Assembly: GCF_020080835.1 (NCBI RefSeq)
Contig: NC_058163.1
Span: forward strand, 15,511,095-15,575,094
DNA length: 64,000 bases
Direction: 5' to 3'
Source: Cotesia glomerata
Taxonomy: Eukaryota; Arthropoda; Insecta; Hymenoptera; Braconidae
Shown in pieces: positions 1 through 12,042 of this stretch; position 1 is the stretch's first letter, and the number at the start of each line of letters is the position of its first letter. The notes under the pieces are model-generated. The model saw nothing but the letters and a program-made list of their open reading frames with translations. It was not told the origin of the DNA and did no database searches. A program made the position numbers and the translations under genes.

Positions 1-667
1 AACGCACGAGGTAAAGCGTTACTTGAGGCTTTTACTGCATTAGACGTAGTCTTACTCAACAGTGGTGACACACCAACCTACACCAAAGGAGACGCAAGTT
101 CCATCGTAGACCTCACGTTCGTCAGTAGCAGCCTCGCGAGGTAACCTCAACTGGAAGGTGCTGGATATCTACACTGCCAGTGACCACAACGCGATTCTCT
201 GGGAGATATCAAATGACCAGGATACTAGAGGAACTAGTAGGTTACCTAACCACATTCGGTGGAGAGTACAATCTTTCGACGTGGGTACGCTGACGACTGC
301 TTTGGATAATGGCCCGATCACCGCTGGATGCGCAGAAGATCAGACTAAAGAACTTATGAAAAGAGTGACCGAAGCTTGTGACGCCAGTATGCCACGAAAA
401 CGAGGCATAAATAGAAGACCCGCGGTGCACTGGTGGAACGATCACATCAGCGCTCTTCGTAAAGAATGCCTCAGGAAAAGAAGAATATCACAGCGTGGCT
501 TCCGTCGACCTAACCTTGCAGAACTGGTGGCAGAGTATAAAAAGGCCCGTCGGGAACTAAACAAAGCCATCAAGGATAATAAAAGACGCTGTTGGAAAGA
601 ACTCGTCGAAGAAGTGGAGAAAGGACCCATGGGGCAAACCGTACAAAGGTGGTCACGGCCCACCTGA
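1..667 (+). pseudogene. APE endonuclease C-terminus and linker of the non-LTR element (broken)
   Basis: Reading from base 1 gives the end of an exonuclease/endonuclease/phosphatase domain, including DLTFVS. The frame hits TAA at 142-144 and resumes one base over, with SDHNAI at about 176-193, the motif that contributes the catalytic His in these nickases. A basic linker follows, with the WWN..I..LR..C pattern usual upstream of the RT in this group. Near 600-640 the frame shifts again: the end of this ORF (EKGPMG) overlaps a second frame reading DPWGKPYKVV, the typical continuation. The enzyme would nick target DNA to prime reverse transcription, but this copy cannot encode an intact one. Confidence 0.8.
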
Positions 668-782
668 AATACCAGCCAATGCCGTCGCCTACGTGTCCGC
701 GGCTCCTAGAGAGGATTGTTACTGTGCTGTTTCCTCAACAACCGGTATTCACCGGCCAGTTAAAGGCAGCTAAACCCTGAAG

Positions 783-2608
783 ACATTCCATCTGTCACGG
801 AAGAAGAACTAATGGAGGCTTGTAACCGCGTAGGGAATAACAAAGCGCCGGGACTAGACGGAATCCCTAATATTGCCTTGAAAACAGCCATAAAGGCAGC
901 ACCAACGTTATTCTTGAAAGTTTACAATACGTGCCTCAAAGGAAGGGACATTTCCTCGGAAATGGAAACAACAACGACTGGTTCTACTCCCTAAAGGAAA
1001 AAAGCCACCAGAAGAGCCCGTCATCTTACCGTCCACTTTGTATGCTGGATACAGCCGGTAAAGATATTCGAACGCATAATTCTTCAAAGAATAGAAGCAG
1101 TTGCAGATCCACTCCTGGCACACAACCAGAATGGATTCCGAAAAGGACGATCAACCCTGGACGCGATCAAGCTGGGTGTTACTACGGCCCCAGGAGGCAA
1201 TTGCAGGAACCAGATGGAAGGGTGGTACGAAGAAGTACTGCCTGGTGGCGACGTTAGACATCAAAAACGCCTTCAACTCTGCTAACTGGGACTGCATTAT
1301 GCAAGCTCTTCAAAGAGAAGAACGTGCCAGGATACCTAAGTAAAGTAGTATCTAGCTTCTTCACGGATAGAGTCCTCAGATATGACACAAAGGACGGTCC
1401 GAAAGAGTACGAAATCACCGGAGGTGTTCCGCAGGAGCTCTGTTCTTGGCCCACTGCTGTGGAATATCATGTATGACGGGCTTCTAAGGCTAAAAGATCC
1501 CAAGAAATATTAAACTTGTAGCGTATGCGGACGACGTGGCCGTAGTGATTGTCGCTAAACACCTGGACGAGATTCACCACATGTTTGATCTAGCATTCCA
1601 GCAAGTAAACCAGTGGATGGACACAATGAATCTTCAACTGGCGAAACATAAGACTGAGGCAGTGCTTATTACCAGCAGGAAAGTGTTAGAGACCATCAAT
1701 CTTAGAGTCGGCGAACAAGAAATCACATCACAACCTTATATCCGATATTTGGGAGTGATGCTTGATGCCCGTCTCAACTTTAAACAGCAAGTGGAACACG
1801 TCAGTGCCAAAAGCGTCAGTAGTAAGGGCAAGCCTCGCACGATTGATGCCTAACGTCGGAGGCCCAAAGCAGAGCAGGGAGACTATTGTTGGCAACTGTT
1901 GTCACATCAGTGCTTACGTACGGAATATCCATTTTGGTCCGATGCGCTAGAATTACAAGAAGCATGGAGAAAGGCTGGACCAGTATATCGCCTGAGTGCC
2001 CTAAGAGTAGCTTGCGCCTTCCGCACAATATCTGAGGAAGCAGTGTGCGTAATTTCTGGAACTCTACCTCTCAGAGTCCTAGCTGAAGAAAGAAGGAACC
2101 TTTACCAACGAAAGAGGTCAACAACACTGAGCGCAGAAGAACTCAGAGACGGAACAAAGACAGCACAGCATCGCACGATGGCAATCTCCAGTGGGATGCC
2201 GCAGAGAAAGGGTAGATGGACGCATCGTCTCATACCAAAGATCGACATTTGGATGAACCGGAAACACGGAGAGGTCAACTACTACCTAACGCAGATGTTG
2301 TCCAGGACATGGCTGTTTTCGGGCTTATCTTCACCGCTTTAGGCATGACGATTCTCCGAGGTGCCCGTCCTGCCCTGGAGTCACTGAAGAGGCGGAGCAC
2401 GTTTTTCGAGTGCTCGCGTTTTTAATCCACAACGTGAGGAGCTGGAGAGGATCTTGAAGAGGAGAAGTCAACCAGAGTCAGTCGTAGAAGCAATGCTGTC
2501 TTCAGAAGCTGCCTGGAATGCAACGAACACTTTTGCCACAGAAGTGCTTACAGAGCTGCGTTCTATCGAGAGAAAAGAGCAAAAGACAGAATCTAGAAGG
2601 AAGAAATA
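783..2608 (+). pseudogene. Reverse transcriptase and C-terminal Cys/His domain of the non-LTR element (broken)
   Basis: RT motifs are readable in order across at least five frame changes: NKAPGLDGIPN (about 839-872), a palm segment with SSYRPL (about 1021), LDIKNAFNSA (about 1255), GGVPQGS-like sequence (about 1421-1440), and the catalytic YADD box near 1524-1535. RYLGVMLD follows near 1745. The C-terminus has CPSCPGVTEEAEHVFFEC at about 2368-2424, a CCHC-type motif seen in I/R1/jockey elements. An Arg/Lys-rich tail ends at a stop near 2608. The YADD catalytic residues survive, but single-base indels throughout make the copy non-functional. Confidence 0.85.
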
Positions 2609-2830
2609 ACATCTTAGCCACCAGAAGGAAGAGCGGCAGCTAATTCCTCCCCCGCGAAGAAATGCCTTACGGCGGTACCATGGGGGATCAGAGGATAGAA
2701 AGAAAGGGGTTTGGGGTTTAGGGGGGAGGGGCGTTAGCGTCGAGTTTTAGTATGACGCTGCGTCGAGTCGCCACATATCCAGGCCAAACAACTATGCCTA
2801 GAATCCGTAAAGGATTCCCCTAAAAGGGAA

Positions 2831-2914
2831 AAAACACACACACACACACACACAGACACACACACACACACACACACACATATAAAAACTTCAATTTTCT
2901 TAGCGGGAAGTTAA
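2831..2914 (-). repeat. (AC)n microsatellite plus terminal scrap of the AACTTCCC element
   Basis: An (AC)n run at about 2831-2880 is followed by sequence ending TTAGCGGGAAGTTAAAA. That ending matches, on the minus strand, the 5' terminus of the dispersed ~1-kb element described at 11032, 43166 and 61562, which also carries an internal (AC)n/(TG)n tract. I read it as a heavily deleted copy. Confidence 0.5.
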
Positions 2915-3300
2915 AATATAGCAAATTCTAGCTCCAAGTGTAGAGTTTTCAGATATGACTATGGAAATTTATTATCATGTTTAAGTCTTGAGTAATCCTG
3001 CGAAAAATACCAAAAAAAAACTTTTCAAAATTTTTTGTTTATATTAAAAAGGTCTACAGGCTTCAAGAAGATTTGTTTTCAATGCAATTTTTTCGTACTT
3101 TCCACCGGATAGCAAGAAAAATAGTATACACTACATGGGCAGCAATTTGAGAGCCCTGCACTGCTTCGCCTTAGGCATCATGTTACGAAGTGCAAGAATC
3201 TCCAACTTTCTGCTCTTGTAGTGTAATATATTAACTTTGACAATCAATAACTCTGGAAATATTGATCGTATAGTATTAAATCGACGGAAGTTTTTGAAAA
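2915..3300. other. No gene seen; AT-rich unassigned sequence
   Basis: No long open frame and no match to the other repeats of the window. A slightly GC-richer patch lies at about 3110-3230 without recognisable coding motifs. Confidence 0.5.
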
Positions 3301-3381
3301 GTGAGTGTGTGTGTGTGCGTGTGTGTATGCTACACGTGTGTGTGTGCGCGTGTGTGTATGTGTGTGTGTGTGTGTGTTAAG
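3301..3381 (+). repeat. (TG)n microsatellite, interrupted
   Basis: Alternating TG with short interruptions (TACACG, GCGCG). The open frames across it are Val/Cys repeats and are not coding. Confidence 0.9.
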
Positions 3382-3895
3382 ACATGTACGTTTCTGCACA
3401 CTAGTATGTGTAAGAAGCGTAAATCCGACTCAAATAACCTGTACGTGGTACGCTTTTGGATAACGCTAATGCCTTTGATATGATAGCATCGAAAAAATTG
3501 CCATTCGGCAGCCGTGAAATGGAAGTAGATTTCATTATGAATAAAAACGAGTGCAACAGCAAATTTAATATTTGGCATAGGGAATAGGACTTAATATCAA
3601 GACTACACATATGTTATGATACTCAAATTAAAGCATATCTAAAGAGTTTTCAGATATAATTTTACAGAGATTCAATAAGTTATCCCATTCAAAGTTATTC
3701 GAGTTAGAAAGTTAAGAAATATGAATTTTTATGATTTTGAAAATTTTTAATTCCTGATATTTCTAAATTACTTGACCGATTGGCTCATCTTTTGAACTTG
3801 ACCTCGGTATCTGGCTGTACAATAAGGATGTTGAGTTTGGTAAAGATCGATCGTAAATTGGCGACGCTATCGTGGTGACAAGCCGCGTTATATCG

Positions 3896-3897
<2 letters not shown>
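3382..3897. other. No gene seen; flank of the duplicated array
   Basis: Unassigned AT-rich sequence. It contains the 35-bp segment at 3500-3534 that recurs at the other end of the array. Confidence 0.5.
3500..3534 (+). repeat. 35-bp segment shared with the right edge of the array (left copy)
   Basis: The segment begins GCCATTCGGCAGCCGTG and ends GTAGATTTCA. The same words recur at 57380-57412 with TG missing in the middle. They lie outside the satellite array on the left and immediately at its end on the right. Confidence 0.8.

Positions 3898-3966
<69 letters not shown>
3898..3966. repeat. (TA)n microsatellite
   Basis: Alternating TA with one GC interruption near 3933. It lies just left of the start of recognisable satellite sequence (about 4085). 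Confidence 0.95.
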
Positions 3967-3971
<5 letters not shown>

Positions 3972-4084
3972 CACATATTAATTTTTAACTAACGTTATTT
4001 TTGAGCTTTACTCGACTAGTTAGAGATATTACGACAAAATTCCGAGTAGAATTCCAACATGAGGACGAATGCAAGAGATTGATT

Positions 4085-6154
4085 TCTATAAAATCTACCT
4101 AAAAGTCAGTAGCGAGGGTTAGTTCGATAAGCTAGGCGGCTACAAATAAATTTTTATTTTCATTTAGAACGATTAAAAAGTAATTTTTCAATTCAAAATC
4201 AGTAACAATAGTAAGTTGAAGGCACTAAGCAGCCACGAATAAATTTTTCGCTTTTATTTAAAATAATTGAAGTAATTTTTAAATAAATAATGATGATTGA
4301 CGGTCAGTCAGGGGCTCCAGGCGTCTATGACTGAGTTTTGGATTTTTATTTGGAATAATTTAGGCAATTTTGAATTGAAAAATCGCTGGCGAGGATCAGT
4401 AAGAGGGACTGGGCGGTCATGAATAAATTTCCAGTTTTATTTAAAATAATTAAAGTGATTTTTGATAAAAAAAAAAAAAAGTAGCGAGGGTTCGTTAGGA
4501 AACTGGGCGTCGACGAATAAATTTTTTTTCATTTAGAGTAATTAAATTCAATTTAATTAAAATATTAGTGATCAGGGTCAGTCACAGAAACTAGGCGGCT
4601 ATGAATAGATTTTTATTTTTATTTGAAATCATTAAAGTAATTTAAAAATGAAAAATAATTAGCAAGGGTCAGTCAAAGGCACTGGGTAGTTATAAATAAA
4701 TTTTTATTTTCATTTAGAAAAATTAAATTAATTTTAATCAAAAAATTAATGATCATGGTCAGTTACAGACACTGCGTAGCTGTAAATGAATTTTTATTTT
4801 CATTTAGAACGATTAAAGTAATTTTTATTGAAAAATTCAGTAGTAGTAGTAAGTTAAAGGCAACAAGCGGCCACGAGTGAAATTTTAATTTTATTTGTAT
4901 GAATTAAAATAATTTGAAAATAAAAAATAAGCAACGACGGGAAGTCAAGGGCTCTAGGCGGCTGTAACTAAGTTTTCGATTTTGATTTGGAATAATTGAG
5001 ACAATTTTGAACTAAATAATCAGTAGTGAGGATTAGTTAGAGGGACTGGGCGGTCATGAATGAATTTTTTTTTAGAATGATTAAAGTAATTTTAATAAAA
5101 AACTTTGTGATCAGGGTCAGTTACAGTCACTGGGTAGCTATGAATGAATTTTTAATTTTATTTAAAATAATTAAAGGAGTTTTAAATGAGAAAAATCGGT
5201 AGCGAGGGTTAGTTAGAGAAACTGGGAGGCATAAATAAATTTTTATTTTTATTTAGAACGATTAAAGTAATTTTCAATTAAAAATCAGTAGTAATGGTAA
5301 GAGTTAAAGGCACTAACCATCGATGAATGAATTTTTGCTTTTATTTAAATGAATTAAAATAATTTCTCAATAAAAAATATGGAGTGATGGTCAGTCAGGG
5401 GTTAGAGGCAGCTATGACTGAGTTTTTAATTTTTATTTGAAATAATTAAAGCAATTTTAAATTAAAAATTACTAGCGAGCATTAGTTAGAGTTAATTGGC
5501 GGCCATAAATGAATTTTCATTTTTATTTAGAACCTTTAAAGTAATTATTGATAAATCAAAAATCAGTAGCGAGGGTAAGTAAGGAACATTTGGCCGCTAG
5601 AAATAAATGTTTTTGTCTTTTAGATTGATTAAATTAAATTAAATAAAGAAATTGGTGATCGGGGTCAGTTACAGGCACTGGGCAGCTATGAATAAATTTG
5701 TATTTTCATTCAAAATAATAAAAGAATTTTAAAAATGAAAAATAAGTAGCAAAGTTCAGTCAAAGGCACTGGGTAGCTATGAATAAATTTTTATTTTCAT
5801 TTAGAACGATAAAAGTAATTTAGAATTAATAATTCAGTAGTAGTAACGATTAAAGTAATTTTTAATTAGAAAGTCAGTAGTGATAGTAAGTAAGAGGCAC
5901 TAAGCAGCCATGAATGAATTTTTATTTTTATTCAAATGAATAAAAATAATTTTTAAATAAAAAATTAGAAATGTCCGTCAGTCAGGGGCTCGAGGTGGCT
6001 ATGACTGAGTTTTTGATTTTCATTTGGAATAATTGAGGCAATTTTGAACTAAAATATGAGTTGCGAGGATCAGTTAGAGACACTGGGCGGCAATGAATAA
6101 ATTTTTATTTTTATTCATTATAATTAAAGTAATCTTTAATGAAAAAAGTTAAGA
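4085..6154 (+). repeat. ~90-bp satellite block (unit A, block 1)
   Basis: Tandem degenerate monomers of about 90 bp. A relatively GC-rich core of the type CACTGGGCGGCTATGAATGA is followed by an AT-rich part of the type TTTTTATTTAGAATAATTAA and then AGTAGCGAGGGTCAG. Monomer variants recur in order: those carrying GTGATCAGGGTCAG occur near 4570, 5109 and 5657, about 540 bp or six monomers apart. From about 4440 on, the block is colinear with 39640-41180 of unit B. Confidence 0.9.
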
Positions 6155-6309
6155 AAATACTTGACCCTAAAGGCCATCTCTGCAACTTTGCGGTAATTCT
6201 GTAAATATCTGGCCGATTTTGAGCTCTTCGAGTTTCAAAATAAAATTTTTTTGTCGTGTTGAGCTCTCTGAGCTCAAAAAAATACCGCTTCCATGATTTT
6301 GAGCTCTTT
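6155..6309 (-). repeat. 3'-end remnant of the AACTTCCC element (unit A)
   Basis: TTGACCCTAAAGGCCAT and several GAGCTC-centred palindromes match the 3' end of the element complete at 61562-62787, on the minus strand. The same remnant is in unit B at 41195-41347, so it predates the duplication. In unit A it is interrupted at 6314 by a 3.75-kb insertion. Confidence 0.75.
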
Positions 6310-6691
6310 GAGTTGAAACGGGGATCCACCGCTTTCTTGGTCGCCTCTTAATTTATTCAAGGCGCCACTGGATTTTTCCCAGAGTATCCAGAAACTGGCC
6401 CAGAACATAGAGTGAACACTCAGGGTCGTAAGAGATCGTCAGAAAGGAAACAGAAATTATAACAAGAAATTCATTTTTACAATCCATTTTATTTAACCAA
6501 CCCTTAATACACAATAAAACCCCTTACAAAATATCAAAACAACTTAATCCCGACGATATCCTCTTATAGAGCGTCCTATCACGATTTCTATCATAGTGTC
6601 TATTCCCGAACGGTACCCTCATATGGAGCGTCTACACCGCGGTTTCTATCTTACTACCGTCGTACCCTAAATCCGGCGTCTATACAACGGC

Positions 6692-6886
6692 TTCTAAGTG
6701 CGCCCAGGAAGCAGAGGAGGATACCATGAATCCCTAGGTTACACTGCAATAAAATTTTCTATTCCACACACACCCACAATATTTATTTAAAATACTTATG
6801 CCTATTGCACCCCCGACCCGGGCGTCTATGCAAAGGACTCTAAGTGTGCCCAGGAAGCAGAGGAGGATACCATGAATCCCTAGGCA
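6692..6886 (+). repeat. Pair of ~46-bp direct repeats, 148 bp apart
   Basis: TCTAAGTG(C/T)GCCCAGGAAG and the following 27 bp (through CATGAATCCCTAGG) occur at about 6692-6738 and 6840-6886. They lie inside the 3.75-kb LTR-type insertion. CGTCTAT-like words upstream of each suggest a longer decayed tandem unit. Confidence 0.8.
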
Positions 6887-7377
6887 ACACGACAATACTT
6901 AACACTAACCCACCGACACTATTAATTAAATTTCCAAACATACTAAATATTTCCCCAGATTTTACAGATTAAAATTTTTATATTTATTTCCCAATTTAAC
7001 AAAAATTAATTTCCCAAAATTAAATGAAATCCGATTTAATACCTAGATCCATTTATTCCAACTTAATTATAAATCCTAATTCCAAATTTCAGATTAAAAT
7101 CGTTAACTAATTTATTGCCGTGGTCTTAATAATACAACAATAAATATTTAATTACAAGAGGTCTTCGTATCTTGAATTGATAGATTAAAATCTAATGACA
7201 GAGGTCTTAATAATCTGCCAACAATGTTGGTTAAATCTGAGATTTACGAAATTTTATTCTTATTGAATTTACTTAATTTATTTTATAAGTTGTTGTGTTA
7301 AATTATTTTACTTTGGATAATTCATTTTACCAGAATTTGTCAATTAATTATTTAGTTGTTCTCCGAATATTTCTAAT

Positions 7378-7885
7378 CCGAACAAAAACAGTTTCACTGT
7401 AAAAAAGTCGCGCCAAGTCCACGTTCATAAGACTATTAGGAAAAAAAAAATTTTTTTTTTCTTTACAAAAACATACAAAATAAAAAATTAAAAATCAAGT
7501 AACCGATATAATTGTTTATGATTTTCAGAAATTAAAAAATTTTATTGTAAATTTAAAAATTAAAAAAATTTTTAGAACGTATTTAGTGTGCGTGGTTGCA
7601 AAATATTTTACTTTTGATGAAATTCGTAAAATCTATTTACTCGGACTTTAAAAAATTGAAATACACAATGACGCACACCAAGTACGTTCTAAAATTTTTT
7701 TTATTTTTAAATTTACAATAAAATTTTTTAATTTCCGAAAATCATAAACAATTATATCGGTTACTTGGATTTTTAATTTTTTATTTTGTATGTTTTGTAA
7801 AGAAAAAAAACATTTTTTTCTCCTAATAGTCTTATGAACGTGGATTCGGCGCGACTTTTTTTACAGTGAAACTGTTTTTGTTCGG
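7378..7885. mobile_element. Fold-back MITE with ~220-bp inverted arms
   Basis: The left arm starts CCGAACAAAAACAGTTTCAC and the right arm ends with its reverse complement (GTGAAACTGTTTTTGTTCGG). The arms match over most of 7378-7600 and 7670-7885, with a short unpaired centre. There is no ORF. The flanks (CTAAT left, ATTTT right) give no convincing duplication longer than 2-3 bp. It is a non-autonomous palindromic DNA element nested in the 6314-10061 insertion. Confidence 0.8.
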
Positions 7886-7904
7886 ATTTTAGTATTTTTT
7901 GTAA

Positions 7905-8423
7905 TTATAATGAAAATTTACAATTGATAACAACTTAAATCTCGTGTTGACTGCATTTTTTACTGCAAACTATCCCCTTGAAGCTACAGTTTATGTAGAT
8001 GTAATTCCAGTGCACCCTGGCGGCCGTAAATGTAAGCTGTGAATTACTTTTTTTAACTGTAGTTGCTTATCTATAGGAGGATTACTACACATTTTTATTT
8101 TATCTAGTCTGTGGCGCTGACCTTTCTCCATAAAAAAAAAAAGTCAGGATCGAAATTTGTGAGCGAGCTATAGTATGTGCTGATAAAATTTAATAATTTC
8201 AAGTAAATAAATTGTTATAAGTGAATATAATTAATTAATACGGTGAAATAAATTATGATTTACTGTTATGATAAACAAATTGGGTAAAAAAAGTACCGTA
8301 GAATTAAATAAAATTTCGCAGCCTCAAAAAACCGTTCTGCTTACAGTAAACATAGTCGGTAGTCTGGCGCTCCGTTTACAACGGATTTGAACGGAACTTG
8401 GCGCCAGATTCTACCGAATCTGT
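7905..8423 (+). mobile_element. CAGATTCGG-family repeat, truncated copy
   Basis: It shares long stretches with 21320-21821 and, inverted, with 18673-19170: GCACCCTGGCGGCCGTAAAT, TATAGGAGGATTACTACAC, and the terminal hairpin ending GGCGCCAGATTCTACCGAAT. Its right end (CCGAATCTGT at 8423) equals the right ends of the copies at 21821 and 22798. It has no ORF and is probably one arm of a long-TIR non-autonomous DNA transposon. Confidence 0.75.
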
Positions 8424-10061
8424 GAATTTGTGTCCAGATTACTTTATTTAATTAAGAAGTTAATTTGTTATCAACTAAAATTCATCAATTGATTTTATGT
8501 AATTAACCTTTACTAATCTGCTTTACTTGTCCTTGAATAATCGAGTTTATTTTACCTAAATTATTTCCTTTTACTTTCTATTGTGTTTGCTTGTAAAACT
8601 TAGCACTTATTTTATTTTATTCTATTTTAACTGAGGATTATATTCTGCCTAGCAACACCGTAAGATTTTAGTCTCGACTTTGAGTGTCCTCTACTCAGCG
8701 CTTCGCGCGGAACAAGATGGCTGACGCTCTTGCTCGGTCTTGCGTCTCTGTCGCAAGTTTTTGGTGTAATTTTTTCTCTGACGAATTTTTACAAGTTTTA
8801 TTTTCTACTTTCAATTAAATAATTTACATTCACAGTTTTAGTGATTATGACTGCTTCTAATTTTATTTCAAACAAATTTTATTTTGAGCAATTAAATTTT
8901 TATTGTAATTTATTTTACTAATTTAAATTAATTTAACTTCAAATGATTTTACTAAAACTTCTCTAAAACGTTTTACTGATTTCATTTTAAGCAATTAATT
9001 AAATAAATCCGACCAACTCGATTATCAATGACATTTTGTTCTACATGGCACCGAAGTCATGAAATGACCAACCGAAATTATTCCTGGTAAAGTCAGTCCA
9101 AACTCTGCCTACGTAGTTAATTAACAATCCGAAATAATTCCTGGTTTTGTTAATTAATTATTTAGTAATTATCCCTGACTTGTTCTTAACTTCATTTTTA
9201 ATTGTATTCTGGACTTTTCTTAATTTCATTGTGAATTTTATTTTTAATAAATACTTACTAACCTTCTAAAGAATATTCTAAACAATATTTTAAATAATTC
9301 TTTAAATAATATCCCAAATAATATTCCAAGTAAATTTTAATAAATAAATTTGAATACAATAATTAAGTAAATTCTACGATATAATACTTAAACTAATGAT
9401 TGTGACCAAACGTGAAATGACGATGACCTTCAGCCGACTTCAATGCCTGGCTGATGGCGCACCACTAAGATATTATTGAGACATTTTATTTGTACCTGGA
9501 GTATTCCTTTACGACGCTAATGAACTCCCTCGGGGAGCTACAACTTCTTGTCGTCGTTGCTGGTACAAGTCCCTCTTTGGTGGATGAATCTACTTGGCGG
9601 CGAGACCCACGTCACTGTCACTCGTTCCTCAAATACTTTACAAAATCTGTAACCACAAATAAGCATTAGAAATTATCAGTAATTAAAATCAATTTACGCA
9701 AGCTGGCAGAAGGCCTAGCAAGCAATAAATTAATTGATTAGTATCGCTTCGTTCCACTATATCTTGAGCGAAATAAAAATAATTACCTGTGCTTTGATGT
9801 TTGTTAACTTTTGTGCGACCGTTAGATTTGACTGTTCGGTCAGAATGTATCTTCTGAGCTTTGTCGGTACGTTTCTTTCTTTGCTCCGTCTCCCCCACTC
9901 ACTCTCCTCGCCGACGTATCCCTCTCAGGGACTTACTCACTAACTTATAGCTAGAGGCGCGAGTACTTCGGAGCACAGCGCTCTGGGGGATCAGTCGATA
10001 ACTAACTCACGCGGATTGGAGACCTTCTCTGGGTAAAGAAGGCCCCGTGTACTCCGTTACA
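8424..10061. other. Remainder of the 3.75-kb insertion; no gene seen
   Basis: AT-rich with GC-richer pockets near 8690-8760 and 9400-9620. The open frames at 9689-9943 overlap on both strands and show no known domain. The GC-rich last ~160 bp lead to the ACTCCGTTACA terminus. Confidence 0.5.
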
Positions 10062-10065
10062 GAGT

Positions 10066-11026
10066 TAAGGTAAATGCTCGTGGTAGACATGAATAATTTT
10101 TTGTTTCATTCAGAATAATAAAAGTAATTCTTCATAAAAAAATGAGCAAAATTCGTCAGTCAGCGGCACTTATTGGCTATGACTGAGTTTTAATTATTAT
10201 TTGGAATAATTGAAGCAATTTAAAATTAAAAAATCAGTGGCAAGTGGCAGTTAGCGGCACTGAATAGCCATAAATGAATTTTTTTTTTCATTTAGAAAAA
10301 TTAATTTAATTTTAATCAAAAAATTAGTGATCATGTTCAGTTACAGGCACTGCGTAGCTGTGAATAAATTTTTATTTCCATTTAGAACGATAAAAGTAAT
10401 TTATAATTAATAATTCAGTAGTAGTAGGAAGTAAGAGGCAATGCGCAGCCATGAGTGAGATTTTATTTTTATTTAAATTAATTAAAATTATTTTAAAATA
10501 ATAAATAACCAATGACGGAGCTCTAGGCGGCTATTACCGAGTTTTTCAATTTTTATTTGGAATAATTGAGACAATTTTGAACTAACAAATCAGTAGCGAG
10601 GATCAGCTAGAGGGACGGGGCGGCCATAAATGAATTTTATTTTTATTTAGAATAATTACAGTAGTTTTAATAAAAAAGTAAAATCAGGTTCAGTTACAGG
10701 CACTGAGGAGCTCTATATAAATTTATATTTCCATTTAGAACGAATGAAGTAATTTTTACTATTATTTGAGAAAATTATAATAATTTTTATATGAAAAATA
10801 AGAAGTGACGGTCAGTCAGGGGCTCTAGGCGGCTATGACTAAGTATTTTAATTTCTATTTGGAATAATTAAGACAATTTTGAACGACCCAATCGGTAGCG
10901 AGGATCACTCAGGTGGACTGGGCGGCCACGAATGGATATTTATTTTTATTTAGAATAATTTAAAAGCATTTTGAATAAAAATCAGTTGTGAGAGTTAGTT
11001 AGAAAAACTGAGCTACCATAATTAAA
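10066..11026 (+). repeat. ~90-bp satellite block (unit A, block 2)
   Basis: Same family as 4085-6154. It is colinear with unit B from about 41350 to 42310, for example CAAAATTCGTCAGTCAGCGG at both. The block is split from its upstream part by the 6314-10061 insertion and from its downstream part by the 11032-12037 insertion. Confidence 0.9.
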
Positions 11027-11031
11027 TTTTT

Positions 11032-12037
<1,006 letters not shown>

Positions 12038-12042
12038 TTTTT

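Larger units (their letters stand above)
1..2830 (+). mobile_element. APE-type non-LTR retrotransposon (I/R1/jockey group), decayed, 5' end outside window
   Basis: The pieces run in the expected order for an APE-endonuclease non-LTR element: endonuclease C-terminus with an SDHNAI motif near 176-193, a Trp/Arg-rich linker, reverse transcriptase, and a C-terminal Cys/His motif near 2368-2424. The coding frame changes several times, so this is a dead copy. After the last coding stop (about 2608) there is a ~220-bp 3' UTR-like stretch ending in a short A-run at 2830 that abuts an (AC)n tract. Clade placement within the I/R1/jockey group is inferred from motif style only. No target-site duplication can be tested because the 5' end is missing. 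Confidence 0.85.
6314..10061. mobile_element. 3.75-kb insertion with TG...CA ends and GAGT target duplication; LTR-type, no ORF
   Basis: Unit B has the uninterrupted site at 41344 (GAGT followed by TTTTGGTAATTGCTCG). Here GAGT occurs at 6310-6313 and 10062-10065, flanking sequence that begins TGAAACGGGGATCC and ends ACTCCGTTACA. Read from either end the tips are TG(A/T)AACGG, a common start for insect Ty3/gypsy or BEL LTRs, and a 4-bp duplication fits integrase. No gag/pol motifs and no direct repeat of one end at the other are visible. A very long solo LTR or a non-autonomous LTR derivative is most likely. Two smaller elements are nested inside (7378-7885 and about 7905-8423). Confidence 0.65.

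Noticed and set aside
6111..6329. 72-aa minus-strand ORF
   Set aside because: Spans satellite, an AACTTCCC remnant and the insertion junction; no domain.
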